A stretch of 64,000 bases of DNA from Alteromonas sp. BMJM2 (GCF_027257845.1 NZ_JAPVOT010000004.1:1-64000); one strand, 5' to 3'. Positions 20,888-30,203 are shown, counted from the first letter of the stretch. Notes: generated by a model not told the origin, from the sequence alone. Translations and numbers: made by a program.

Positions 20888-21182
20888 GGATAACTCTATA
20901 CTGCTTTTTTTGAACCACTAAATTTATCCTAAACTAAAGTATAAGAAAACAAAATAAGTCGCTGATTATCGACAACTTACCGTTGAAACAAGTGGCATCC
21001 GTGTATCATCTGCATTATTTTGGCAATAAACATGCGATGTATTTCGCGCCTCAACCTGTTGTCTGCGTTCTATTGCCAACGTTGACCTCAAACAGATAGC
21101 GTGCTGTAAGTGCACATCATTTGAGAAGTTCGAAGACGTCGAAATAGGCAAGTAATGCTTGTTATTTCTAAGGAACCTAGTA

Positions 21183-22913
21183 ATGCAAAATACCCTATCG
21201 CCCCAAGAAACAAGCTTGGCCAAAAAGGCTGCCTATTTGGTGTTATCTCATTTCGACAAAAGCTACCGGTGGTTCACTCGAATTACTCGAGGTGCGCAAC
21301 AGCGGTTTGAAAAAGGCAACTGGAAAGAAACCCAATTAGCATCGAGAGAGCGCATCAATATATATGAACAAAGTTTATCTGATGCCGTTGCTGAGATTTA
21401 TCACTTAACGTCGGTGCACAAAAAAGATGATGCGTTTTGGCAAGAGTTAAAGAAAATATTTGCCGTTCAGTTGGAAGGGCACCCTCAATTTGAACTTGCT
21501 GAGACCTTCTTCAATTCGGTAATTGGCCGCATATTCAAACATCGAAAAATTGATGATGACATGATGTATGTGCTCCCTAGCCGCTGCTTTTTGCCCGGCC
21601 AGGATAGAGACAAAGTGATCAATAGTTTCGACACCACCACCACCGTGAGAGAGATGTACGAAGCTATTTTTAAAACCTACCGATACAATATCCCCTTTCA
21701 AGATTTCGAGCGAGACCTGCAGCACCTAGAAGACGCGCTTCGCGCTCGCCTCACTACTTCGCAACTCGCCAGTGTGCAGGCTGTAGAAATACTTAAACCT
21801 ACGTTTTTTAGAGGAAAAGCGGCATATTTAATCGGCAGGATTTGTATGCCGGACGAAACCCTGCCCTTTGTCATTGCTATGCGTCGTTACAACGCGCCAA
21901 ATATGTTTGTAGATGCATTACTTACAGACAGGAAAGATTTAAGCGTTATCTTCGGCTTTGCGCGCAGTTATTTTATGGCCGACACACAAAATCCAGCAGA
22001 AGTTGTCGCTTTTCTACAAGAACTGCTGCCGAATAAAAAGAACTTTGAATTGTACATGGCGCTAGGCCATTACAAACACGGTAAAACCGTATTTTATCGC
22101 AATTTCCTTTCTCATTTAGAAACCTCAGAAGACCACTTTGAAGCGGCGCCTGGGATACGCGGTTTAGTCATGATGGTGTTTCACCTTCCCTCTTATGGGG
22201 TTGTGTTCAAAATTATAAAAGATGAATTTGCAGAGAGTAAAAAAATCACTCGCCAGCACGTGAAAGACTGCTACAAACTCGTGAAGATGTCGGACCGTGT
22301 TGGCAGAATGGCCGATACCCATGAATACGTGAACTTTCGATTTCCACTTGACCGGATAGCACCAGAATTGATTGAAGAGCTCAAAGAGACGTGTGCTTCC
22401 AGTTTGGAATTTACTGAGAATGAACTCGTTATAAAGCATATGTACATTGAGCGTAAGATGACGCCGCTCAATCTATATCTTCAGCAAGAAACCGATGATG
22501 ACAAAATAACGAACGCACTAGATGAACTTGGAATGTGTATAAAACAAATTGCAATGGCCAATATTTTCCCAGGCGATATGCTGCATAAAAATTTTGGGAT
22601 CACTCGCCACGGTCGGGTCATATTTTATGACTACGACGAAATTTGTTTGATGAATGAGCGAAACTTCCGCGCCTTACCTAAATCTGACGATCCCTATGCA
22701 ATTGACACCCTTTCAGTGGGGCCAAGCGACGTCTTTCCGGAGCAGTTTGAACATTTCATTGTGGGCAAACGCAAATTTAAAGATATCTTAAAAAGCCTTC
22801 ATGGCGACCTAATGACCCAAGAATACTGGCGCGATGTGCAGATGAAGTGTGAGCGTGGCGATGTACAACACTTCACTCCCTACGCAGCGAGTAAGCGTTT
22901 TCCCCGCGATTAA
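21183..22913 (+). CDS. aceK: Isocitrate dehydrogenase kinase/phosphatase
   Basis: 576 residues from the ATG at 21183 (AAGGA eight bases ahead). Bifunctional enzyme that phosphorylates or dephosphorylates isocitrate dehydrogenase to steer carbon into the glyoxylate shunt. Family stretches: ALRARLTTSQLASVQAVEILKP, FFRGKAAYLIGRI, AAPGIRGLVMMVFHLPSYGVVFKIIKDEF (ATP loop and Lys) and MLHKNFGITRHGRVIFYDYDEI (kinase-like DYDE). Stand-alone here, not next to aceBA as in E. coli. Confidence 0.97.
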   Translation: MQNTLSPQETSLAKKAAYLVLSHFDKSYRWFTRITRGAQQRFEKGNWKETQLASRERINIYEQSLSDAVAEIYHLTSVHKKDDAFWQELKKIFAVQLEGHPQFELAETFFNSVIGRIFKHRKIDDDMMYVLPSRCFLPGQDRDKVINSFDTTTTVREMYEAIFKTYRYNIPFQDFERDLQHLEDALRARLTTSQLASVQAVEILKPTFFRGKAAYLIGRICMPDETLPFVIAMRRYNAPNMFVDALLTDRKDLSVIFGFARSYFMADTQNPAEVVAFLQELLPNKKNFELYMALGHYKHGKTVFYRNFLSHLETSEDHFEAAPGIRGLVMMVFHLPSYGVVFKIIKDEFAESKKITRQHVKDCYKLVKMSDRVGRMADTHEYVNFRFPLDRIAPELIEELKETCASSLEFTENELVIKHMYIERKMTPLNLYLQQETDDDKITNALDELGMCIKQIAMANIFPGDMLHKNFGITRHGRVIFYDYDEICLMNERNFRALPKSDDPYAIDTLSVGPSDVFPEQFEHFIVGKRKFKDILKSLHGDLMTQEYWRDVQMKCERGDVQHFTPYAASKRFPRD

Positions 22914-23112
22914 TGCATACAGTCGCACACAGTTATGCATTAACGGGTCATAATCCGGTAACACAGACTTTGCAAAACTGGCTTAACTTGGCGGATTATT
23001 TATCACTCACCTGGGGGAAAAGTGATCGCTTTTTATCTACTGACACGTAAAAGACACCGTAAGCCAATAGCGGCCTTACGTATCGTTTTAACCTAAAAGT
23101 AGAAGTGTAATC

Positions 23113-23793
23113 ATGAAAGTGTTACTTGTAGAAGATGATCCAAAGGTAGCCTCGCACATCGTAAATGGACTGTTGGGCGAAGGCCATGAATGTATTACTG
23201 CGGGTGACGGAGCATCAGGCTATAGGGAAGCAACATCAAATGAACTCGATGTTGTGATACTCGACGTAATGCTTCCGGAATACGACGGCTTCACAGTGTT
23301 AGAAAAACTGAGAGAAGCTGACAATAACACCCCAGTTTTGTTACTTAGCGCAAAAAGTCAGGTGGAGGATAAAGTACGCGGCCTTCGCACTGGCGCAAAC
23401 GACTATTTGACCAAACCCTTTGCTTTCGAGGAGTTGCTTGCCCGTATTGAGGGACTAGCAGGTCGCGGCAAAGAAGGCGATGACAAAACGCTCATCAAAG
23501 TTGGCGATTTAACCCTCGACCTCGTTAACCGCAAAGTATTGTGCGGCGATCAAGAAATAGATTTACAGTCCAAAGAGTTTCAATTACTCGAGTGCTTGCT
23601 TCGTCACAAAGGCAAAGTAGTGACTCGAAGTATGTTGCTCGAGCAGGTATGGAATTATCACTTTGACCCTCAGACCAACGTGATCGACGTGCATATCAGC
23701 CGCTTGCGTCAAAAGGTGGACAAAGCATTCAATGTTCCACTGATTGAAACAGTAAGGGGTACGGGGTACCGTATCGCCGATAGCGCTACATGA
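23113..23793 (+). CDS. OmpR-family response regulator
   Basis: 226 residues: receiver domain (EDD at 7-9, D51 in VVILDVMLPEYDG, Lys in YLTKPFAFEEL) followed by a winged-helix DNA-binding domain (FQLLECLLRHKGKVVTRSMLLEQVW, VDVHISRLRQKVD, VRGTGYRI). Overlaps the following kinase by 4 bases (ATGA), so the two are translationally coupled. Signal and target genes unknown. Confidence 0.95.
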   Translation: MKVLLVEDDPKVASHIVNGLLGEGHECITAGDGASGYREATSNELDVVILDVMLPEYDGFTVLEKLREADNNTPVLLLSAKSQVEDKVRGLRTGANDYLTKPFAFEELLARIEGLAGRGKEGDDKTLIKVGDLTLDLVNRKVLCGDQEIDLQSKEFQLLECLLRHKGKVVTRSMLLEQVWNYHFDPQTNVIDVHISRLRQKVDKAFNVPLIETVRGTGYRIADSAT

Positions 23794-25202
23794 TTGCAAT
23801 TCGCGACTTCACGAGAAGTTCTAGCTTTCGTGTTGGCGCGCTGCTTACCACACTAGCCAGCGTAGCAATTATTCTCATTGTTTATTTCTGGCGGTTAACA
23901 AGCAGTGATCTTTTCATAACAGAATCTACAGCGGCAATTAACGCAAAAATTGCCGCCCTTTCTCAGATACACCGTTCTTTAGGTATTGATGCTGTAAAAG
24001 AAGCCATCGACAGTGGAGAGTTTTCTCGCTCCACAATGGCGAACAACTCAGCTTCCTTGTCCAACGAATCTAGCAGGTCGGTTCGCTCTTTTGTGGTATT
24101 AAGTCAAAAAGAACAGTTTGTCACCGGAAACCTTGCCAGTATTCCCCTTATCTTAGAGCGTCACGAGCACGCAAACTTTAACACGGCCGAAATTGTTATT
24201 TCGCTGCCGGATAGCGGCGAACGCAAAACCCTTCGACAAGCATTAGTTCGGGAAGTGAGCTTAGGCGAACACACGTTAATTGTAGGTCGTGGAATTGACG
24301 ACTTATATAGCGCCCAATGGTTTGGCAGAGCGTTTAGCTGGATTATAGTGGTGCTGCTTTCAATGTTGAGCGTACTCAGCTTTGCCATTGCAGTTTATGT
24401 GGTAAATCGTATTAATCGAATGTCCCAAACCGCAGATAAAATAATAAAAACGGGAAGTTTAGAAGAACGTCTAGAAATAGATAGTAACTGGGATGATTTA
24501 AGCAGCTTGTCAGCGGTATTCAATCAAATGTTAGATACCATAGAAAGCTCAGTGAACAATATCAAGACGGTAACTGACAGTATTGCACACGATCTTCGTA
24601 CCCCTTTAGCACGATTACGCAATACATTAGAGCAAATAGACGACGAAAAACTGCGTGATGAAACAACCCACGAAGCAGATAACCTGCTCAATATGTTCAA
24701 TAGTTTGCTTAGAATAAGCGGGCTAGAAACCACCAACAAAAAAGAAGGGTTTTGCGAAACCGATGTTCTTGCAATCGTTGAAGATGTTGTAGACCTTTAC
24801 CACCCGCTAGCGGAAGATAGGAATATAACGCTTACAAGCTCCTTGCAGCCAATCACAATGATTGCAGACCCCAATTTGCTGTTTCAAGCTGTAGCGAACG
24901 TGCTTGATAATGCCTTAAAGTACTCTCCCGATGGAAGCCGTGTGGTAGTGCAATTAACGTCGACGAAAACTCACCACGTCATATCCATCAACGACGCAGG
25001 AATGGGCGTAGGGGAGCATGAGCTGGAAAGCTTAGAACGTCGTTTTTATCGAGCAGATGGCAGCAGAACAAGTAAAGGCAACGGCTTGGGGCTGTCTCTT
25101 GTCTCTGCCATTGTTAAGCTACACGAAGGCCGAGTGTGGTTTGTACACGACCCGCTCATGAATGGAACGGGCTTGGGCGTGGTGCTTAGCTTCAAGCGCT
25201 AG
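23790..25202 (+). CDS. Membrane sensor histidine kinase
   Basis: 470 residues. TM1 about 17-37, a periplasmic sensor segment of about 140 residues, TM2 about 180-205, HAMP linker, then HisKA with H267 in SIAHDLRTPLARLRN and HATPase boxes N (NVLDNALKYSPDG), G1 (DAGMGVGEHE) and G2 (GNGLGLSLVSAI). Partner of the upstream OmpR-type regulator. The sensor segment has no domain I can name. Confidence 0.95.
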   Translation: MIAIRDFTRSSSFRVGALLTTLASVAIILIVYFWRLTSSDLFITESTAAINAKIAALSQIHRSLGIDAVKEAIDSGEFSRSTMANNSASLSNESSRSVRSFVVLSQKEQFVTGNLASIPLILERHEHANFNTAEIVISLPDSGERKTLRQALVREVSLGEHTLIVGRGIDDLYSAQWFGRAFSWIIVVLLSMLSVLSFAIAVYVVNRINRMSQTADKIIKTGSLEERLEIDSNWDDLSSLSAVFNQMLDTIESSVNNIKTVTDSIAHDLRTPLARLRNTLEQIDDEKLRDETTHEADNLLNMFNSLLRISGLETTNKKEGFCETDVLAIVEDVVDLYHPLAEDRNITLTSSLQPITMIADPNLLFQAVANVLDNALKYSPDGSRVVVQLTSTKTHHVISINDAGMGVGEHELESLERRFYRADGSRTSKGNGLGLSLVSAIVKLHEGRVWFVHDPLMNGTGLGVVLSFKR

Positions 25203-25328
25203 GCGGTTAGACTACTCATATACGGCTTTCGCCCTCAATTAACCGTGACTGGCCACATGCGTCTGGCACGAGTGCTTATCAACACGATATAATGTGCAAA
25301 TTCAGTTGTCAGTTCGAGGGAATTGGTT

Positions 25329-25517
25329 TTGAACCGTCGCAAAAAAATCATCAAGAAACTCCAGAAAAAAGACAAAAAGGCGAACGCTAAACTTCATAAA
25401 AGTAGTAAGCCAGTTTATGTTTCTAAAGCTGAGAGGGAAAAGTTAGCTGAGCAGGCCGTTGGCGATCAAATAATCAGCGAACAGCCAGATATCACTGAAA
25501 AGGGGACAGTTGAGTAG
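25329..25517 (+). CDS. DUF2986 family small basic protein, TTG start
   Basis: 62 residues from TTG 25329 (MNRRKKIIKKLQKKDKKANAK...), with GAGGGA about 8 bases ahead; another TTG lies two codons upstream. The Lys/Arg-rich N-terminal half followed by KPVYVSKAEREKLAEQ fits DUF2986, a small gammaproteobacterial family of unknown function. No ATG is available, so a non-ATG start is required. Confidence 0.75.
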   Translation: MNRRKKIIKKLQKKDKKANAKLHKSSKPVYVSKAEREKLAEQAVGDQIISEQPDITEKGTVE

Positions 25518-25549
25518 CGTTAATTTTCAAAAAGAGTTAGACGCTACTC
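25512..25549. other. Inverted repeat across the DUF2986 stop codon
   Basis: GAGTAGCGT (25512-25520) and ACGCTACTC (25541-25549) are perfect 9-bp arms around a 20-base loop; the stop codon lies inside the left arm. There is no T-run, so it is at best a weak terminator or 3'-end stabiliser. Confidence 0.4.
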
Positions 25550-25623
25550 CCCTTCGCTTGAATGTTTTTCAAGTGCTATTACAATAAGTCAATGCAATGT
25601 GTACCACGAGCATGACGCTGCAA

Positions 25624-26178
25624 TTACTCTTGCTTTTGCATAAATATAGTCACTTCTGCCATAACAATCCCGAACTTGCGGATATAAGAGCGATTCATCA
25701 TGGTTGTCTCGTCAAACGCCCAAAACCAATCGTCAAAGGTCACAGAATAACTGGTATCGTCTACGGGTAAATCCATCTGGTAATGGAAGTTGAAAGCATT
25801 ACCGTAAGAGGTGCCTGCAGCAGGGCCGTCTATGTCGCCAGCGTTTCCAACGAAGGTGCCGTCGCTTTGTTTAACAATTTTCCACGTGCGGGACATTGGG
25901 CCTTCACCAACACCATAATCGAAGCTTTCATCGAGTGTTAACGTGTTACCGTCAATAGAACCATCAATATCCACTTTAAAACGCTGCACAACTTCTCCGG
26001 AGCGATTTTGAACGATGCCCCACGCTTTCACATCACCATCAAAAAACTGCTCGATGTTAAATGCTGGTTGTACAGAGGTATAGTCTTTACCTTCCACCGA
26101 CACCGAACAACCACTGAGTGTTACTGCGCTTATTCCCAACCCTGCTAGTGCATACGCAGCGCGTTTTAATGATTTCAT
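25624..26178 (-). CDS. DUF3833 family lipoprotein
   Basis: 184 residues from the ATG at 26178 (AGGA upstream); a signal peptide with lipobox VTLSGC. Contains the DUF3833 pattern: FNIEQFFDGDVKAWGIVQNRSGEVVQRFKVD, LDESFDYGVGE...TWKI, and WFWAFDETTMMNRSYIRKFGI. Expected in the periplasm, membrane-anchored; function unknown. 58 bases downstream of the chalcone-isomerase-like gene and probably cotranscribed with it. Confidence 0.88.
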   Translation of the reverse strand: MKSLKRAAYALAGLGISAVTLSGCSVSVEGKDYTSVQPAFNIEQFFDGDVKAWGIVQNRSGEVVQRFKVDIDGSIDGNTLTLDESFDYGVGEGPMSRTWKIVKQSDGTFVGNAGDIDGPAAGTSYGNAFNFHYQMDLPVDDTSYSVTFDDWFWAFDETTMMNRSYIRKFGIVMAEVTIFMQKQE

Positions 26179-26236
26179 AATTATCCTGTTTTCTACTCTA
26201 ATGCTAAAATTCAAAATAGTATTTAAGCTACGCTAT

Positions 26237-26932
26237 TTACTTGATACCTAGCAGCGCTCTTCTAAACTTAGGCTCTGAGGTATCCTCACCTAACCAAATA
26301 TCAAAAAACTTTTGCGTAAACTCTGGGTCTTTAACTTCCCCAGCATTTTCGCCGTTGAAATAGAATAAGGCGTTGCCCTCTTCAGTGGCTACGCCTGTTA
26401 ATACATCTCCCTCTTTTACATCCGGGAAAATATCTACCATGTTTTGTAACCAGCGCTTAGCTTTATCTGAATCAAGCTTTGCCTGCTTTTTCATCTCATC
26501 GATAGAACGTTCAGCTATTTTCTTACCGTCTAGCGAACGTTGGTATTTTAGCGTTAAGGCAATAGGCTTTCCTTTCTCATATTCTCCCTTGGGAGCGAAC
26601 AAGGTAGCCTCGTAAACGTCGAATAGGTAATAAGTAAACATATCTTTGCCCACAACTTCTGCATTGGGGACACTTTCGGATACTGGCGAAGGCAAAGCAG
26701 CATTTGATGCAAAAGATACGCTCATCAAAGAAATACTCATCATTGTTAAACTTAAAAAAGCAGCCCGTTTCACGACAGCGCGAAACTTATTTGCTAAAGA
26801 ACTCAACAGCGAGATCTTCTCTACCTGCGATTTATTTGAGGTTGCGTGTTTGATACACGCTAATTTAGCTTTCGTCATTGATTCAGCTTTCGTCATCAAT
26901 TTAGCTTTCATTATTAATTTAGGTTTCATCAT
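26237..26932 (-). CDS. Chalcone isomerase-like exported protein with repeat-expanded N-terminus
   Basis: 231 residues as drawn. The C-terminal about 160 residues (VVGKDMFTYYLFDVYEATLFAPKG, YQRSLDGKKIAERSIDEMKKQ, LYFN-like GNALFYFNGENAGEV, FFDIWLGE) fit the bacterial chalcone isomerase-like family, usually periplasmic and of unknown role. An export signal (about 57-78, AAFLSLTMMSISLMSVSFASNA) lies unusually far from the drawn start. The first 24 residues come from an 18-bp tandem repeat that supplies several alternative Met codons, so the true start may be internal (for example MTKAKLACIKHA). Likely in a transcript with the DUF3833 gene. Confidence 0.75.
   Translation of the reverse strand: MMKPKLIMKAKLMTKAESMTKAKLACIKHATSNKSQVEKISLLSSLANKFRAVVKRAAFLSLTMMSISLMSVSFASNAALPSPVSESVPNAEVVGKDMFTYYLFDVYEATLFAPKGEYEKGKPIALTLKYQRSLDGKKIAERSIDEMKKQAKLDSDKAKRWLQNMVDIFPDVKEGDVLTGVATEEGNALFYFNGENAGEVKDPEFTQKFFDIWLGEDTSEPKFRRALLGIK
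26865..26932 (-). repeat. 18-bp tandem repeat encoding the N-terminus (M-x-K-A-x-x)
   Basis: Units 26865-26882, 26883-26900, 26901-26918 and partial 26919-26932, all in frame, each encoding Met-(Thr/Lys)-Lys-(Ala/Pro)-(Lys/Glu)-(Leu/Ser) and each bringing an ATG. Copy change would add or remove candidate start codons. Confidence 0.8.
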
Positions 26933-27062
26933 TTTTCCCTGTATGACTGTCCAGCGTTAATTTTAGTCGCCCCATTTGACGAACTGACGCCTTTAACATT
27001 TCCATACTTTTTGATTTGTGGTCGTATTAGTTATACTGCGAGCAGATAATGAATGATCAATT

Positions 27063-28211
27063 GTGGCCACCATCCCTGTGAATAAACTAACAGCGCTTGA
27101 GCAAACACTTACCCAGCCTTCACCTTTAGAATTGTTCACACCTGACTGGCCTGGTGCCGAGGATGTGACTATTTTTGTAAAGCGCGACGACAAAATACAT
27201 CCCGTGGTGTCTGGTAATAAGTGGCGGAAACTGAAGCAGTTTATTTACGAATACGCAGAGCAACACCTAGACGGCGCTGAACTTGAGGAAGAACTACCTC
27301 AAAATGCTGAGGGGGGCTCTCTTTACGCTGAAAGCTCCTTCAACGCTGAGGGCTCTCTTTACGCTGAAGGCTCTTCATTCACCGCCAAAGGCTCTGTCAG
27401 ACTCATCAGTTTTGGTGGTGGCTTTTCAAATCATCTGTATGCACTCGGATATGTATGTCATACCCTCGGCATTCCGCTTACAGCCATAATTCGTGGTGAC
27501 TATTCTGCTACACCAACACCAATGATTAGCGACCTAATTTCATGGAACGTCGATATTGAGTATGTTGACCGAATAACCTATAAAAAACGTGACTCTGCCG
27601 AATACCTCAACTCACTAAAAGAGCGCTTTTCCCCTGCCATTATCATCCCAGAAGGGGGAAGCCAAGAACAGGCAATCGGAGGGGTTGCAGAGCTAGTTTA
27701 TGAGATTGCTGAAGCGCTCGCTGCCAATCACAATACCGAGTTTGACACTATTGTTGCCCCCGCAGCCAGTGGTGCCACAATGGCAGGTATTGTCAGTGCG
27801 TTAAGGCCAAACCAGCATGCTATTGGTATTGGCGTGCTTAAAGGCCAAGATTACTTGGAATCCTTAGTTAACCAATTCTTACCCGCCGACCTTTTGACAA
27901 AAGAAATTTTGACAAAAAAACTTATGCCAAAAGAATTTGCAGCAAAAGCGCCTGCGAACAATGACGAAGAGAGAAAAACAAACAGTAACTGGCATATTAA
28001 CCATGAATACCATTGCGGTGGATATGCAAAGGCGCCGCCCTACTTAAAGGCGTTTTGTGAGCACTTTAACGACGCCATGCCCTTTAATATTGAGCCTGTT
28101 TATTCCGGAAAAGTATTTTTCGCATTGAAAGATATGCTTAAAAAGGGCACATTTAAATCAGGTAGTAAGATTATTGTCTTACACACCGGCGGACTTCAGG
28201 GTGCTCGCTAA
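27063..28211 (+). CDS. PLP-dependent D-cysteine desulfhydrase / ACC deaminase family protein with repeat insertions
   Basis: 382 residues from GTG 27063; a second GTG at 27078 is also possible and neither has a good ribosome site. Fold-type II PLP enzyme: VFVKRDDKIHP-like FVKRDDKIHPVVSGNKWRKLKQF holds the PLP lysine near residue 50, then SFGGGFSNHLYALGYV, PEGGSQEQAIGGVAEL and VAPAASGATMAGIVSAL. Family members convert D-cysteine to pyruvate, sulfide and ammonia or deaminate aminocyclopropane-carboxylate; the substrate here cannot be fixed. Two low-complexity in-frame insertions, about residues 81-111 and 277-296, make it longer than the usual 300-340. Divergent from the chalcone-isomerase-like gene. 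Confidence 0.8.
   Translation: MATIPVNKLTALEQTLTQPSPLELFTPDWPGAEDVTIFVKRDDKIHPVVSGNKWRKLKQFIYEYAEQHLDGAELEEELPQNAEGGSLYAESSFNAEGSLYAEGSSFTAKGSVRLISFGGGFSNHLYALGYVCHTLGIPLTAIIRGDYSATPTPMISDLISWNVDIEYVDRITYKKRDSAEYLNSLKERFSPAIIIPEGGSQEQAIGGVAELVYEIAEALAANHNTEFDTIVAPAASGATMAGIVSALRPNQHAIGIGVLKGQDYLESLVNQFLPADLLTKEILTKKLMPKEFAAKAPANNDEERKTNSNWHINHEYHCGGYAKAPPYLKAFCEHFNDAMPFNIEPVYSGKVFFALKDMLKKGTFKSGSKIIVLHTGGLQGAR
27303..27395 (+). repeat. 39-bp in-frame tandem repeat inside the PLP enzyme gene
   Basis: Units 27303-27341 and 27342-27380 encode NAEGGSLYAESSF and NAEGSLYAEGSSF, with a partial third unit (TAKGS) at 27381-27395. It falls between the PLP-lysine strand and the SFGGGFSNH loop, where a surface loop is expected. 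Confidence 0.85.
27892..27951 (+). repeat. 15-bp in-frame tandem repeat inside the same gene
   Basis: Four 15-base units encode LLTKE, ILTKK, LMPKE and FAAKA, an amphipathic Lys-rich insert. A second, unrelated expansion in one gene. Confidence 0.75.
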
Positions 28212-28393
28212 GCACATTGCACAGTGCTCATCTCTTTAGTGATAGTAAACCTATGAGTCCAATACACCGTAATCAATGATGAAAGGAAAAAAAGTACAGG
28301 GTATCTAAAAACAGCAATCGTAAAATAATAGCGATGACCTATAGAGTCTTAACTATAGCATCGCAAGCAACGCTAACTTTGAGGAGATACAAC

Positions 28394-28804
28394 ATGATCG
28401 ACCGACCAGTTACATTGCCAACCCCTTTAAAAGAACTTGTTTCCAAATCACTTTCCATATGTAGGCTAATGCTGCTAAACAGCGACGTGTTTTACCCTTT
28501 TGCGGCTATAAACCAAGACGGTAAAAACGGTTGTATATTTGCAGATGAAACCACCGAGAGTAAGCGTGAATCACAGCTTATCGAGCAACTTCAGTGGAGG
28601 ATCATCGACACAACCACAGATACCAACAGTTACAGCGTTTTAGTCTATGCTGCTACTATCAATACACAGAACAGTAAAAATGTTGATGCCATAGCGGTAG
28701 TGACATCGTCGCCTGATCAGGAAGAACGATTGCTTCTTTATCCTTATTATAAGGTTGACGGTTCTGTGGTGGTATCGCCGCCCATTAATACTGCGGCGCC
28801 CTAA
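28394..28804 (+). CDS. Hypothetical protein (136 aa)
   Basis: 136 residues from ATG 28394 (MIDRPVTLPTPLKELVSKSL), chosen over 28334 because GAGGAG sits about 7 bases upstream. No signal peptide, no membrane segment, no domain I recognise. Alternating polar/hydrophobic stretches (NSYSVLVYAATINTQ, DAIAVVTSSPDQEERLLLYPYYKVDGSVVVS) suggest a small mixed alpha/beta cytoplasmic fold. It lies alone between the PLP enzyme and the polyamine genes. Confidence 0.6.
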   Translation: MIDRPVTLPTPLKELVSKSLSICRLMLLNSDVFYPFAAINQDGKNGCIFADETTESKRESQLIEQLQWRIIDTTTDTNSYSVLVYAATINTQNSKNVDAIAVVTSSPDQEERLLLYPYYKVDGSVVVSPPINTAAP

Positions 28805-28849
28805 CTGAAATCTATGCACGACCGAAGCTTGACAAACAAGCTTGTAAAC

Positions 28850-28894
28850 CCTGCGATAGTTAAAACGTGCATAACGTTTTCTATCGTTAGCAGG
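28850..28894. other. Long imperfect hairpin upstream of the carboxynorspermidine synthase gene
   Basis: Three consecutive perfect arm pairs: CCTGC/GCAGG (28850-28854, 28890-28894), GATAG/CTATC (28855-28859, 28881-28885) and AAAACGT/ACGTTTT (28862-28868, 28874-28880), with small bulges and a 5-base loop. 17 pairs in total, ending 106 bases before the ATG. No T-run on either strand. It could be a 3'-end hairpin of the previous gene or part of a leader. Confidence 0.5.
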
Positions 28895-29000
28895 AAAATT
28901 TATACTATTTATACTTTCAGACACTGACTTTGCTTGCCAAATTGTCGGTGTCTGCTAGCATTCAGCAAAAATTTACTCGTAAAATTTAGGGATTAAAACT

Positions 29001-30203
29001 ATGTCTCGCGTTCTTATCATTGGTGCTGGCGGCGTTGCCTCAGTAACGGTTAAAAAGTGTGCTCGTTTGCCACAACATTTTGATGAAATATTCTTAGCAA
29101 GCCGCACGGTGTCTAAATGCGAAGCGCTTCAGAAAGAAGTTGGCGAAGACCGCGTGAAAGGCGTTTTTGCTTTAGATGCTGATAATGCTAAAGAAGTGGA
29201 AGCATTGATAAATGAAGTTAAACCAGACCTAGTGATTAACTTGGCATTGCCATATCAAGATTTACCTATCATGGATGCGTGTTTGGCAACCAACACTCAT
29301 TATCTTGATACCGCAAACTATGAACCGAAAGACGTAGCAAAATTTGAGTACTCATGGCAGTGGGCGTACCAAGACAAGTTTAAAAATGCCGGAATCATGG
29401 CACTCCTTGGAAGTGGGTTTGATCCAGGTGTTACCAACGTTTTTACTGCGTATGCAGCAAAACACTACTTTGATGAAATTCACTACCTTGATATCGTCGA
29501 TTGTAATGGCGGCGATCACGGGCAAGCATTCGCGACTAACTTCAATCCAGAAATCAATATCCGCGAAATTACTCAGCGTGGTAAATTTTGGGAGAATGGT
29601 GAGTGGAAAGAAACCGACCCGCTTAGCGTTCGAGAAGACCTTGATTATCAAAATATAGGCGAGCGCGCTTCGTACCTTATGTTCCACGAAGAGCTTGAGT
29701 CGTTGGTTAAACACTTCCCAACCCTTAAACGTGCCCGTTTTTGGATGACGTTTGGTGAAGCTTACCTTAACCACCTTCGCGTGCTTGAAGGTATCGGTAT
29801 GACGAGCATTGAGCCTATCGAATTTCAAGGCCAACAAGTTGTGCCCTTAGAGTTTCTAAAAGCTGTATTACCTAACCCAGGCTCGCTTGCAGAAGGTTAT
29901 GTAGGCATGACCTGTATTGGAACTTACATTACAGGTGTAAAAGATGGCAAAGAAAAGACCATCTTTATCTACAATAACTGCGAACACGCTAAGTGTAATG
30001 AGGAAGTGGGTGCTCAGGCGGTATCTTACACCACGGGCGTTCCTGCGATGATTGGTGCTGCACTTATGCTAAACGGCACGTGGAAAGAAGCCGGTGTGTG
30101 GAATATGGAACAGTTTGATCCAGACCCGTTTATGGATATGCTTAATGAACACGGACTGCCGTGGCATGTACTAGAGTGCGATAGCAGCCCATTTACTAAG
30201 TAG
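29001..30203 (+). CDS. Carboxynorspermidine synthase (saccharopine dehydrogenase family)
   Basis: 400 residues. N-terminal Rossmann motif VLIIGAGGVASVTVKKCARLP; conserved LVINLALPYQDLPIMDACLATNTHYLDTANYE and GLDPGVTNVF-like GSGFDPGVTNVFTAYAAKHYF. By family it condenses aspartate semialdehyde with a diamine (putrescine or diaminopropane) using NADPH to give carboxyspermidine or carboxynorspermidine. The decarboxylase follows 50-90 bases later, completing the alternative polyamine pathway used by Vibrio and relatives. Confidence 0.93.
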   Translation: MSRVLIIGAGGVASVTVKKCARLPQHFDEIFLASRTVSKCEALQKEVGEDRVKGVFALDADNAKEVEALINEVKPDLVINLALPYQDLPIMDACLATNTHYLDTANYEPKDVAKFEYSWQWAYQDKFKNAGIMALLGSGFDPGVTNVFTAYAAKHYFDEIHYLDIVDCNGGDHGQAFATNFNPEINIREITQRGKFWENGEWKETDPLSVREDLDYQNIGERASYLMFHEELESLVKHFPTLKRARFWMTFGEAYLNHLRVLEGIGMTSIEPIEFQGQQVVPLEFLKAVLPNPGSLAEGYVGMTCIGTYITGVKDGKEKTIFIYNNCEHAKCNEEVGAQAVSYTTGVPAMIGAALMLNGTWKEAGVWNMEQFDPDPFMDMLNEHGLPWHVLECDSSPFTK

